Shown: positions 24,193 to 36,000 of the stretch, one piece after another
Numbering within the stretch: the first letter of the stretch is position 1
How the letters are laid out: every line of letters starts with the position of its first letter
Assembly (NCBI GenBank): GCA_032358165.1
Contig: JAALGY010000030.1
Span: 248,001 to 312,000, forward strand
Origin: Diplosphaera chodatii
Taxonomy: Eukaryota; Chlorophyta; Trebouxiophyceae; Prasiolales; Stichococcaceae
Direction: 5' to 3'
DNA: 64,000 nucleotides
Made by a program: the position numbers and the translations under genes
The notes under the pieces: generated by a model
Told to the model about the DNA's origin: nothing
Seen by the model: the letters and a program-made list of their open reading frames with translations, nothing else
Databases searched by the model: none

Positions 24193-27166
24193 TCACTGCT
24201 GCTTCCTGGCGGGTGCGTCTGCGAGTGCCCGGTGCACGGCGTCCATGTCGATTGGGACCTCGTCGACTGGCGCCCTCCCCACCTGGCCGTCCACCATCTG
24301 CTGCTGCTGTGGGCCGACCTGCGGGCACACATGCTGTCCAATGTGTGTGCAGCATTCCACGTGCAAGGTTGGGCATGGCCTGAGCAGCACATCGCCTCCA
24401 AGCACATGTGTGCGTGTGATGTGCAAGCGCGCGCCTGCGCGGCGACTGCGGCGCTGCGGGACGGCCAGAAGGACTGCACGTTGATGCTGTCGCGGGGCTG
24501 GTAGGTGGTGCCGTTGAGCTGGGTGGCGGCCTCCGGCCCCTGCTTCGCCGCGTCCAGCAGCGTCTTGCTCTCGTCGCGCATCTGGGACGCCGCCGCACAC
24601 AGCAGTCAGCAGGCGGCCGTCGGAGTGCTGCGTGATGGCTGCTTGGCACCGTGTTGTGTCACCGCCAACCGCGTCTCGACTTGGTACGTTCGCACGCTCA
24701 TCAGCAGCAGACACCGTGCTCAGCACAGCATGAGGCGTCCCGCTCCCACCTGCAGCTCCTCTTTCACGTTCTGCTCTATGATTTTGCTGAAGTTGTCCAG
24801 CGGCAGCACCGCAAAGGGCTGCTCTATCTGGATGCCTGCGCAGCCATGGCGCCATATTTCGACTTGCAGGACTAAAACGCCAAGTGCAGTGCCAGCCTGC
24901 CCACTGACGAAGGCATGCATGCTGTGACAACCCATAAAACTGTTGCAGCAGCATGAGGCAAGAGAGATCACCGATGTTCTCGATGCCAATCAGCAGGAAT
25001 GCCACGATGGCAGACACGAAGGGCGTCAGCCACTGGCAGGTGTGCCACAGGGCGAACGGCAGCAGGCTGATGTAGGTGATGATGAAGCGCGAGGTGTGCC
25101 TCTGCAGCAATCGACCATCACATTACCGCCAAGGCTTCCTTGGACCCATTCAAAACGGCACACTGCAGAGTGCACATGAGCAGGAAAGTGCACAGATGTG
25201 TGACGTGGTCGGTTGCCACACCGTGTAGGCGCGGGGAATGGGCTGCCTGCAGCACACGAAAACACATGTTCAACGAAGGCAAGCGGCATGGCAGCGAGGA
25301 GCCTCACACTCATGGCAACCAGCTGGCAGCACGCCAGGTCTGCCACATGATCAGACTCACCGCAGCAGCCGCTCAGCTGCCGCCACATGGTCTGCATACT
25401 CCGAGATGCGCGCATTGATCGGGATGAAGGTCATATCCGAGCTGGCCAGTGCGTATGCCGCGTCTGATGCCGCCTGCCGCGCAGCAGCAGCGGAGCCAGT
25501 CAGTGTCTCGACGCTTCAGCAGCATGCATGCATGCATGACACTGCACACCGCTGAGGGTGAGCACACCCCCAGGTGCAGCAGGAGTGCAGGCGTGCCCGC
25601 ACCGACTTGCGCACCTGGGATACGGCTGTTGGCCGGTGGCGAGCACGCTCCAGGAACTCCAGCTCCTGCTTTGTCAGCACCCGCTGCAGTGCGCAGCCAG
25701 GACAAACATATATGCAGGGCACACGCCACCGATGTGCCTTGCAGAGCAGCTGCAACATGCTGGCCATCCAGCACTAGTCTGCTTCAGCATTGCCTGCAGC
25801 TGTTCGGGTGTCATGCATGACACGTAAGCGTGGCCGCATGACGCCTTGCACCTGCAGCTGCGGCGGCAGGCCCTTGAATTCGGTGACGTGGTGGTGCAGG
25901 ATGTGGGGCATCGCCACCGTCCACCTGGCAAGCATGGCCACCAGGTGCTCGCAGCCGGGCTTTGACACTGTCATCGCCTGCGGTGGCCACATTGTCTGAG
26001 GGATTCAGGGTTCCTGGAGTTCGTTGCTCGCGAAGAGCTTCCGCAGGATGGTTCATGGCATTCTGGGCCAGCAATGTGTCTTGAAGTGCTGTTCTGTGAA
26101 TGTGCAGGGATGTTGCAATGACTTGTAGACAGCATGTGAGGTGTGCACCGCACCTGGCGGACGATGTCACGCGTCAGGCCCAGCATGCTACCTAGAATCT
26201 TTCGAGCCTCCCACCATCTGCAGGGCGATGCACCACCCAGCTTCATTCTCAGTGCTGAGAGCTCACTACCGTGATGTTGCTACTCCAAATGCCTTTGCAG
26301 CGTCAGCTGGGGCGCTTTCGCCCATTCGTGACATCACCTGTCATATGTGTTGTTGGTCCTAAAAACCAGGAGCAGTGCAAGCGCAAAGGACGTAAGTACA
26401 AAAGGCTCCTGCAGGATCCCATGTTAACTACTGAGAGTATGGGAATTCAATTTCAATCCACCTAAACAGCAATGAGATGCACGCCAAATCCACAGGATTA
26501 TGCAGCCATGGGCCAGTCAGCTGGGCGTCCACACCGTGTAGTCATGTGTGGAGATCTTTGGTGCACCCCTCGGCTCAGCCTTTTCTACATACACGCCCAG
26601 AAGGCAGGCAATTCCAGCTGCCTGCATGTCAGAAATTGTGGTGTCCATACAAAGTCTGCGAGGCCAGGTGCAAGGGCACAAGGGATCATGCATGTGAGGT
26701 GTGCAACATCCGGAACGTCATGTAGCAATCCAGTGGCGCACCATGAGTACTGGTGGCCAGTACCACGCCGCAACCATCACACTGCATGCGCACAATGCAA
26801 ACACTCAATCTTCTGAATAGGAAAGCAGCAGCAGCAGCAGATCCGCTTCCTGGCATGCAGCGCTCACCAAGTGAATGGATGTGGGACATGGCGTGCCCAA
26901 GACTTGTGCGCCTGCCATTTTTCCCTGCAACAAGTGTTCAGTCTAGTGAACGGTGGCCGTTGTATCTCGCCGCCAGCACGTGCACATGAGGGCATCTGCC
27001 AGCTCAGCTGAGGCCTTCACATGCATGCTCACCAGTCATACGAGTCGTCGCAGAACAGGTCAAAGGCGTCGATGCACGGGCAGCAGGCCGTGTGGGGAAA
27101 CCAGTAGGCCCGGCCGAGCTCCTTCTTTGATGTCCGCCGCTTCAGGCAGCATGCCCAGCTCGACAT
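24193..27166 (-). CDS. Bestrophin-like anion channel
   Basis: Membrane chloride/bicarbonate channel of the bestrophin (UPF0187) family. Fourteen exons on the minus strand all join in phase: 27166-27033, 26924-26868, 26781-26742, 26621-26535, 26408-26338, 26217-26154, 25977-25852, 25683-25615, 25473-25361, 25246-25222, 25101-24972, 24835-24750, 24581-24435, 24318-24193, for 424 residues. Signatures: hydrophobic VMVAAWYWPPVLM; LTSFALALLLVFRTN followed by YDRWWEARK (about residues 109-136), the family hallmark; LERARHRPTAVSQ; ISEYADHVAAAERLLR; RQPIPRAYT; RHTSRFIITYISLLPFALW and VSAIVAFLLIGIENIG (membrane helices); IQIEQPFAVLPLDN. The tail is hydrophilic and Gln-rich. The N-terminus (MSSWACCLKRR) is Cys/Arg-rich and not an obvious transit peptide, so plastid versus other membrane location is open. 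One exon is only 25 nt, and the last intron (24319-24434) has a GC donor. Confidence 0.93.
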
Positions 27167-27992
27167 GACTATGCGTCCTGCAAGCTGCTAGTGCGATGTG
27201 CCGTCAGCTTGCCTGTCCTCCTTGTCCTGAATTCGTCATGTAAAGGTAGGCCAGAAACATCGTGTGCCACTCAGACTATCTGAATGCCGGGTGGGATGGT
27301 GCAGTGCTACAAGCAAATTGTCTGCAGACGAGCCACAGCTAGGTGTCAATGCTGCCCTCAACGCCTAGGCACACTCGAAGCTCTTGCTAGCTTGCACTGC
27401 AAGTCATGTGCCGCGTCGCTCAGGTTTCATCTGTAAGATGACAGGATAGGTGGTTTCATATGAGGGCCAAAGCCTGCGGTGTCACCGGCAAATCTGGCCG
27501 GGCGGCTCCGATATCAAGTAGACTTGCTGATGTTGTCGTTGCAACAGGAGCGTGACGATACGCACGAAAGTAGCATGATAATGCTATCGACTGAACGCAC
27601 GTGACCTGCAGCCCCAGCCAGCCAGATGTCAGTCACTGCCAGATCACCTTCGCTGCCGGACATCTGCGGTTCTGCGCCGTTGGCATCATGGGCATGTGTG
27701 GTTGCCGCGATGTTTCACCATTGCAAGTATTGGATTTGCCAAAATTGCAATGCTGCCATATGCCGCCGCTGCGGTATTCCCAACTCTGACCACATGGTCC
27801 TGCTTCTGTTTGTTCTGCTCGCCTGTCATGTCAACGATGACCAACCCCCATCACAACAAACCCAACCCGGCTAGCACCCCGTCAAAACCCAATCCTTTCC
27901 GAAGACGTCCTGCCAGTGGCAGGCGCCATCTTCCCGGAGAGCCCAGCTGGCTTGCCAATGTGGCGCAGCAGTAGCGCTGCCATCGATGATGC
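27167..27992. other. Intergenic region, bestrophin 5' side / CP26 3' side
   Basis: About 825 nt upstream of the bestrophin start and downstream of the CP26 stop, both genes being on the minus strand. The open frame at about 27601-27974 on the plus strand shows no family features and is probably chance. Bestrophin promoter elements presumably lie at the low-coordinate end but none is recognisable. Confidence 0.45.
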
Positions 27993-29270
27993 TCAGAGCG
28001 TCGGGAGGCGGTCCTCTGCTCCCAGGACGGTCAGCAGGTTGTAGCCGAAGGGGTCAGATACGTGCTTGGCCCAGTTAGCATAGGGTCCCTCGCCGGTGAC
28101 GTAGCCCTGGAAAGCGAAGCCCAGGACGGAGATCATGGCCAGGCGGCCATTCTTGATCTCCTTGACCTTCAGCTCCTGCAGCGTCTCGGGGTCGTCAGCC
28201 AGGCCCAGGGGGTCGAATGGACCGCCGGGGTAGAGGGTGTCCAGGCCGTTGAACACGTCGGCGTCGAACTTGCCGCCGCCCTTGCCCGGGGAGTAGCCCG
28301 GGGGACCGCTCTGGGTGCGCCTGTAGTTCTCCACAGCGCCGATCAGGACGACCTCCACCAGCGTGATGGCAACCAGCGGCAGCGGGTTGTTCACGATGCC
28401 GAAGGGCACAGCGAAGTAGTTCAGGGTGCCGCCGTTCAGCATCTCCGCGCCGGTCTCGAACCAGGTGCCGCCCTTGATGTCTGCGCCATTGGCCTGCAGG
28501 CCCTCGGGGATGACGATGCCGGCAGCTGCGAGCATGGCCCACCGGGCGTGGATCAGCTCATATGCGCGGTACTGCTCCACCTGTGCTGGGTCCTTGCCCA
28601 GGCCCAGCGGGTCATAGCCGTAGTCGCCAGCCAGGGAGCCGTTCAGGTAGGAGGGGATGTCCTGGGGGTCCAGCAGGCCGCGGGGCAGGTACAGCGCGCG
28701 GCTGGGGCCGTACCACTGGTCCAGGCCCGAGCCGGGGCTGATGGCGCGGGACGCCTGGCGGATGGGGCGCGGGGTCGTCGCCTGCCTCGGCTTCGAGAAC
28801 TGCTTCTTCGGCGCCTGCTTGACCTGCTTGGGCGCCACGCGCTTCACCTGCTGGGCTGCCTTCTGCAGTGGCTTAGGTGGTGCCTTGGGGGCTGCCTTCT
28901 TCACCTGGGTTGCTGCCCGCTGGAAGGGGTTCTTGGGAGCCGCCTTCTGCACCTGCTTGACGGGGTTCTTGGGAGCCGCCTTCTGGACCTGGGTTGCTGC
29001 CCGCTGGAAGGGGTTGCCGCCGCTCTTGACCTGCTTGGCCTGCTTGGGCTCCGCCTTCTTGGCAACCTGAGTCGCCTTCTTCACCGCCTGCGTGGCCCTG
29101 CCCTTGATGGGGCCGGCCGCCTTCTGAGTAGCCTTCTGAGCGGTCTTCTCGGCCTTCTTGAAGAAGGCCTGTGTGATCGGGGCGGCGCGCTGCGGCTGCG
29201 CGGGCTGCAGCGGGGCGCTGGCCTTCAGACTCTGGCCCATGAAGCTCTTCTGCAGCATGGCGGACACCAT
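27993..29270 (-). CDS. LHCB5: CP26/LHCB5-like chlorophyll a/b-binding protein with long basic N-terminal extension
   Basis: Minor light-harvesting antenna protein of photosystem II in the thylakoid membrane. Single exon, 425 residues; the start is the first Met of the open frame. Residues about 184-425 match CP26: [30 protein letters not shown], helix [15 protein letters not shown] (238-251, with the chlorophyll-ligating E and H-x-R), LNYFAVPFG, a central helix [34 protein letters not shown], and helix A-type [15 protein letters not shown] (371-385, E-x-x-N-x-R), ending [17 protein letters not shown]. Residues about 36-175 are unusual: Lys/Ala/Pro/Gln-rich with tandem units [16 protein letters not shown] and [16 protein letters not shown], resembling a histone H1 tail. 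Minor antennae have short leaders, so this adds about 130 residues. It is divergent from the SET gene. The absence of introns in an intron-dense region fits a highly expressed gene. Confidence 0.95.
   Translation of the reverse strand: MVSAMLQKSFMGQSLKASAPLQPAQPQRAAPITQAFFKKAEKTAQKATQKAAGPIKGRATQAVKKATQVAKKAEPKQAKQVKSGGNPFQRAATQVQKAAPKNPVKQVQKAAPKNPFQRAATQVKKAAPKAPPKPLQKAAQQVKRVAPKQVKQAPKKQFSKPRQATTPRPIRQASRAISPGSGLDQWYGPSRALYLPRGLLDPQDIPSYLNGSLAGDYGYDPLGLGKDPAQVEQYRAYELIHARWAMLAAAGIVIPEGLQANGADIKGGTWFETGAEMLNGGTLNYFAVPFGIVNNPLPLVAITLVEVVLIGAVENYRRTQSGPPGYSPGKGGGKFDADVFNGLDTLYPGGPFDPLGLADDPETLQELKVKEIKNGRLAMISVLGFAFQGYVTGEGPYANWAKHVSDPFGYNLLTVLGAEDRLPTL
28746..29165 (-). repeat. Lys/Ala/Pro-rich repeats in CP26 N-terminus
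   Basis: Encodes residues 36-175 of the CP26-like protein. The motif F-Q-R-A-A-T-Q-V-(Q/K)-K-A-A-P-K occurs twice and shorter variants ([39 protein letters not shown]) fill the rest. There are no acidic clusters. The DNA uses the same GC-rich codons as the rest of the gene, so there is no sign of a recent insertion. Confidence 0.85.
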
Positions 29271-30064
29271 CCTTGCAGCAGCCTACGATAGCCTACGGTA
29301 GAGCAGTGCAATACGGCTGCAGGGCTCAGAGCGCGGACACAGACCGCGATCGCTTGTGCAGCAGTGACAATCTCCAGCCTCATCCGCGACTAACTGGCAA
29401 GCCACGACCTTGCAATCCCTCAGGATTTAGAGAGCAGTTAGTGGCAGCTAGTCACAATAGCAATGGCCCCCGCAGGGTTCAGCTGCTGTCTTTGAACTGA
29501 GTGACATATCGACGATAGTTTCGTCACATTCGCAGCGCTGTCTGCCGGAACTGCTGGTAGTGCTACGTGCCAGGAGCCGAGGGTGGTGAAGTGCCTGGTG
29601 TGACGTTTGAACTCATTGTGCGAGTAGTAATCCCAGCACACACTCCGACATAGGGGTCAACTTGCCGGATTTGCTGAAGCTATCTGTCGGACAGCGGTCT
29701 TGCTGTGGAGCATGTCAGGTGAACGCTGTGATCGTAGCCTCGTGGACACCCTCCAGCCGCTGGGTTGCGCCCGTTGCCGCAGCTACACATTCACATTGCA
29801 CTGCTTGCAAAGTCTGTGCGACAAGAGTCTTTCCTGGGTCGGACAGCGGCCGATGGTTTGCGCCTGTACACGCAGGGCCATCTCGCAGTAACGCTTGACA
29901 GCCTTTTGGCTGAAGCAGCGGCCAGCTGTGCATGACACCTGCGGGAAGGTGGCACACGTTGCAAGGTGTGATCGTGAATTGCCACGTTAGCCTCATTGAT
30001 GAGCACAGCAAACATTTATGTCTTCATTGTGTGCAGCACTACCTGTGTGCACTGCTAGGGGGTA
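29271..30064. promoter_or_regulatory. Shared upstream region of CP26 (-) and SET methyltransferase (+)
   Basis: 794 nt between divergent start codons. It is less GC-rich than the genes and must carry the promoter of the antenna gene. I could not identify a convincing TATA box or light-response element. Small open frames here have no recognisable features. Confidence 0.45.
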
Positions 30065-33000
30065 ATGACGGCGCCCATGCAAGATGTGCCGTCCCAAGCA
30101 GCGTTCGTGCTTCAAGCGAAGTCAAAGCATGAACACGTTCAGCCGCGGACGATCATTGAAGCCTCGTCACAACAGCCCCACATTGTGACCGTGGCGCATG
30201 GCAGCAGCGCACAGCTTCCGCAGGCAGGCAATGGAGCAGCATACCTACCGCCGCCATCACACCTGCGAGCCAGCAGCCCTGCTCACACGGACGCAGCAGT
30301 GTATGCAGGCCAGCAGACCCGCTTGAACGGGGCCCCACCAACAGCACACTCGCATGCAGCGTCGAGCGGCTCCTTCGCCAGCAGCCATGCGTCAGCATTG
30401 GCCCATGCAGCGTCAGGCAGCCCCTTCAGTGCGAGCCCTGCGCCGGTGCCTCCCCAAGCACTGCAGCCTGGCCCCCTGCAGCAGCACCTGCACGCCGTCA
30501 AGCAGCAGCAGCAGCAGCCACAGACCAGCAGCCTGAGTTTCGGCGTCAGGCCCCTTGATCATCAGGCGCTGGAGCTGCCTGCGCAACAGCACCTACAGTC
30601 CTGGTCGAGCATGCTGCAGCAGCACCAGCACCTCCAGTCTCCGCAGCACCACCAGCAGCAGGTCTCGGGCCAGCAACTGCAGCAGCGCTGGTCAGCAGCA
30701 CCCAGCCCGGGGCTGGTAGATGCACAGCCCTCTGACGCCGCAGCAGTGCAGCATCTGCAGCACTCAAAGCGCGCATCGCTGCTGTCGAGCAATTCAGCTG
30801 ACGCATCACATCCCCCCTTGGACCCTGTGAATGGTGCAGCCATGCCGCCCGTCAGCTTGCCGCCATGGGCAAATGGTGCACTGGCACCGCATGCGCTGCA
30901 CCCACCGCAGCGGCGAGGCCGCCCGCCGCCTGACGGCAAAGGGGACGACGACTGGCGGCCGCAGAAGCGCAGCCGTGCCCCGGGCAGGTGGCGTGGCCGC
31001 GGCCGGCGTCCGGCCAGCCGCAGCAGCAGCCGAGGCGCCCACCTGCCGGCGTCAGGCGCCGCTGACGCAGCCTTGACGCAGCCGCAGCCCCAATCGCAGC
31101 TGGCACAGGCCCCTGTCCCCTCGCTGCGCGACCGCTCTGGGCTGGCGGTGCCACGGCGCATCACAGATGACCATCACCATGAGGCACCCAGTGGCAGCGC
31201 CGGCAGCGAGCCTGCTGCGGCTGCGACGCTGGCCGCGAGCAACGGCACAGGCCAGGGCAGCAACGCCTGCCGCTCCGCTGCCATTGCCAGCGCGTTTGCC
31301 ATGGCAGCCACCCCAGTGCCGAGCCATCTCGGCAGTGACGAGGGCCAGCGGCCGCGGCCAGCGCGGCTCGGCAGCGCCAGCAGCGGCCCTGCTGCATCTG
31401 CAGGCCGCAGCAGCAGCGGGCAGGCGGCGTCAGACGCCCCCAGCCGGCCGCCGACGCCCTGGGAGCGCGCGCTCAGCAGGCAGCTCAGCCAGCAGGCGCT
31501 CGCGCAGCAGGCCGACGACGGCACCCAAGCTGCGCAGGGCGCCCCGGCAGCTCCGGGCAGCCGAGCCGCCGACCAGGAGGTGCAGGAGGCACAGCGGCAT
31601 GGCATGGTTGCGCAGCCGCAGCCGGCGCCCGATGGACCGCCACCTGCGCTTCCGCCGTCCGCAGCGGCCTCGCTGCGGACCGCCGATGCAGTCATGGCCA
31701 GCAACGTGGAGTCGCCGCCGGCGCCGCCCTGGGCCACGGAGGTGCTCACGCCCCCTGGGCGCCCCGCAGCGAAGCGGCCGCCGGCAGCAGCAGCGGGTCC
31801 AGCACAGCCCGAGGCTGCAGCGCAGGACACCGACCCTGCTGGGCAGGCAGCCGAGCAGTATGGCGCTGACGGCAACGGGGTCGACTCCAAGTTCGTCGTT
31901 GCTGAGGCGGTGCGGGCGCAAGTCATCTGGGGCCGCGTCAAGGGCTATCCCTTCTGGCCGGTACGTCTGGAGGCCATCGTTTGCCAAGTCACACTCAAAC
32001 CCACACCGTCAGCAGCTTTGCAAGGGCCGTCTAGAGCCGTCTACTGCAGCCATCGCCCACCTCACACCTGCTATTCACGACATGCTCTCTGCTTTGACTT
32101 GCAGGCGCAGGTCCTCAGCCAGAAGGAAGCCGCCAAGCGGCTGGCCAATGCACGGCACTCGCGGGAGGCCACGCTGCCCGTGATGTTCTTTGGCACCCTG
32201 GAGATCGGTTGGCTGCAGGTGAACCCAATCTGTGAGATTGCTCATGCACTGCAAGTGTGGCACTGCTACATGCCCAACTGCCCCGGGCGTGGCAACACGA
32301 AGCCTAAGCATGATCAAGATTGCAACTGCTGCATGTGCCGCTGCAGCCGAAGGACACCCTGCCGTGGGGCAAGGGCTGCGCAGCAGGACACCACAAGCGG
32401 CTTAAGCCCGCCATCCTGGTCACCGGCATCCAGCAGGTATGTGACTTGCGCCTGCTGAAGAGCTGCTGCAGCGTCACACGACACCTGCCTCGCCTGCACA
32501 ACGCAGCGTGCTCAATAACAACTGCATGCTAAGGAGCGCTGTCCGCTTCCGCAGGTCCTAACATTCCTGCACCCCACCAACAAGCGGCGTGCGCCGGCCA
32601 ACTGGTGGGCCAAGCCGCCGGCCGTGCCCGGCGCCGAACCGCGGCCGAAGCAGGAGGCGCAGCCTGCAGCGCGGCAGAACGGCTTGGCAGTCGGGTCGTC
32701 CTCGACGGCCATGCAGCATGCGCAGGTATGTGTCTCATGCCATCCATGTTGCCGGCGTACTAGAGTTCAGGGTTGCAGCGTCACGCTGTCTTACTGCACC
32801 CAGAGAGATTGGGCAGCTGCTGTGCATGTCCGCCAGCAAGACTCCCTTGGCATGCAGCACCAACAGATGACCTTGAGCACCGACCACCGACCATTTTCAA
32901 TGTGCAGAGGCTGGTGGACAGCCTGGCAGCTGGGAGCGGCAGCGGCGCCGCAGCACCAGACGGCCTGCCGTCCAAGAGGCCAAAGACTGCGCCGGCCGCC

Positions 33001-36000
33001 AGCGCTACGGGGCAAGTTGCAGCCTCAGGCCCGCAGCTGGACCTGTCGCGACTTGACGCCCTGTCGGCGCCGCAGCTCCGGCGGTGGGTCGACAATGTCC
33101 AAGATTCCTGAAATCAGCAATGCTCTCCATGCCCCCGCAGGACCTCAGTCTTCACTGGCACGCCACACCCTGACTAACGTGCCGTGGAAGTGTGAGGGTG
33201 TGTGCTGGCCCTTTGGCCAGCTGAACGCCCGTCAGCGTGCCGACCAGGCGCCCGTCCAACCCGCAGGCTGTGTGCGGCGCTGAAGCCGGCGTTTGGGGAG
33301 CACGCGCCGCCGATGGAGCGCATGGCGGGCGCGGACCTGCGGGCGATGCTGCAGCTGCCCGGGCTGGCGGCGCACCCCGCGGTGGCGCGCGCCCTCGCCG
33401 CCGCCCTGGACCCCGGCCCCGCCTGGCCCCAGGTGCCGCCCACGCCGCGGGCGTGCAGCCCTGGCTGCGCTGGCATGGCGATGATATGCTTACCAGGATG
33501 TGGCTGAGTTGGGCGGGGCCCCGTGGCCAACGGCATAGTATGCCCAACCTCGGGTGCCGGGGCTGTCGTTCTGGGACGAAGGCCAGTTGACACGACACGC
33601 CTGTCGCATGAGCCGGGCACACGGTGTCTGCTGACTCATGCTGCTGAATTTCACCTGTGCAGGCGCCGCCTCGGGTGCCGGAGGGCGAGCCGTTCGACTT
33701 CGAGCTGCCGCAGGAGGTGACCGCACCCTGGAATCCTACCACCAGCCATTTGTGCTTGCTTGGCACCGTCACACCAGATGTCGTGCTGGCTGTACCTTTG
33801 TGTCAGCAGGCTGTTGGGCCACTGGTGCGCCCTGGGTCATGAACAAATGGTCATGCCAGCGCTGACGTGCCAGGTTGTTGTGGCGCAGGTGCTGCGCGAC
33901 AGGCCGCCGGTGTACGAGCACGTCAAGCGCAACGTCTGGACCGCGGGTGCGCAGCGGCCCAAGCGCCTGCACCGGGACAGCATCTCGGTGTGCTGCTGCG
34001 AGGCGCTGCCGCCGCAGCAGCACAACGAGGGCGAACCGCCTGCAGAGGTGAGTGGCAGCTGGCGCTGACCCAAGCAGAATGGTCCCACCTGACCTGTTCT
34101 GCATTTCAGGATTAGCCGTTTCGCTTGTCTGAAACAGTGTATAGTCTGGAAGATGCACCAGGCGCATTCGGGCTGTGTTACCGTGGAGGCCACCGTCCTG
34201 TCCCTGAGCTTGCTGCGCAACATCGCTGCAGGCCATGGGCTGCGGGGAGGACTGCCTCAACCGGCACTCCTTCATCCACTGCGACGCCAAGCTGTGCCCC
34301 GCGGGCGCAGCCTGCAGCAACCGGCCCTTCCACCAGCTGCGGCCGCCGCCCATGGAGGTGCGTGCCGCGCAGCAGCAGGCACCTGCAGCGTGGGGACTGC
34401 AACTGCGTGGGCGCGGCCGCCGCCTGTGTCGGCTGTTGTTCTCAGAGCGACACCTTGAGAGCTCTGACAGCTGAGGTACCGCTTCGATCCTTCCTGCGTC
34501 CTGCTGGAGAAGATATTGACCTCTCGCTGCAGATGTTCCTGACCAAGGACCGCGGCTGGGGCGTGCGCGCCACGGCGACGATACCCCGGGGCAGCTTCAT
34601 CGTGGAGTATGCAGGTGGTCACAGGTTGCTCAGCCTGATATGACCTGTGGCTACCCCTGGATGCTGCATGCCATTTGGTCGCAGGCTGGGGTATTTGGCC
34701 ACCATAGCTGTCTCCATACTAAGCCATAGGGTGAAACACACTCTAGCACCCATCAAGGGGGGGTAGGCGTGAGAGGGTGGCCTCGCCTACAGCCGAGGAT
34801 GTGCCCCGACAACCAGTGCTGCTCGGTGATACCAGGGTTCTGTGCTGTCCCGGCAGGCGAGGTGATCACCGATGTGGAGTGCAAGCGGCGGATGCGGGAA
34901 GCAAAGGAAGCCGGCGAGCCCCACTTCTACATGATGGAGCTGGGGCCCGGCCTCATCATCGACGCGCGGCAAAAGGGCAACGTTGCGCGCCTCATCAACT
35001 CCTCCTGCGTGCCGAACGCCGAGAGCCAGAAGTGGCACGACGCCGGCACAGGTGTGCTGCTACAAAACTGCGGCAGTGTTCAGGACGTAACAAAGCTGGC
35101 ACTTGCTGTCACAGCTCCTTGCGAGCAGACTGACAACAGTCCACAACCCTGCGCTGCTTCTACACGCAGAAATGTTTACGCGCATCGTGTGAACACTGTG
35201 CTGCAGGGGAGGTGCGCATCGGCATTTTCGCCAAGGACGACGTGCTGCCGGGCGTGGAGATCACGTACGACTACATGTTTCAGCACCACGGGCTGGCCGC
35301 CGCCGCGGCCGCCTACAGGTGGGCGGGTTAGCCTGCTTGCTCAACAGTACTCGATTTTCACGATCTCCACCTGCTGATGACGGTAGTGTCATAGGGCATG
35401 CATGCCATGAGCCGGGTGCATGTATCGTGCGGCAATCTCGGTACTTTTATGTGGAGCAGGTGCCGGTGCGGGGCGGCGGGGTGCCGCGGCACCATGGACA
35501 GCCAGCCCGAGCGCTTCAGGGACTTTGGGCAGCGTGTCGAGGTGCAACACTGTCGCACTGAATCGAAACTTGCATGGCTCTGCTGGGCTTAGCACAGTTT
35601 GACTCCTGCAAAGTTAGGGGAGGGTTCACAGTACGGTACAATCTCCCCCAGTTGTGTGCTCTTAACCTGGTATGGCTTCCTCCACCATATATTCGTCGGT
35701 TCTGGCCGAGAGACTTGCAAGATGTCTGTGAACAGCACGGCTCCAGCCGCACGCTGACAGAGTCCTGCCATGTCGCAGGTGTTCTGGGAGGGCGATGGCG
35801 CCTGGTACCGCGGCAGCGTGGTCGGCTACTCGGCGCTCACGCAGCGCCACACCATCCTGTACGATGACAACGACATCGAGCGCGTCGTGCTCGACGCCGT
35901 GCCCCACAGGTCCGCCCAGCAGCCAGTGCAGCCGCCACCTCGCTTGAGGGGCGCAGCAAACCCTACATCACACATGAAGATTGCCCTGGATGTGTTGCCC

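Noticed and set aside
27601..27974. Plus-strand open frames between bestrophin and CP26
   Set aside because: Under 95 codons, three overlapping frames, no family features, sited where a 3' untranslated region is expected.
28062..29291. 409-codon plus-strand open frame opposite CP26
   Set aside because: It is the exact antisense of the CP26 exon, with Leu/Gly/Arg-rich composition expected from reading GC-rich sequence backwards.
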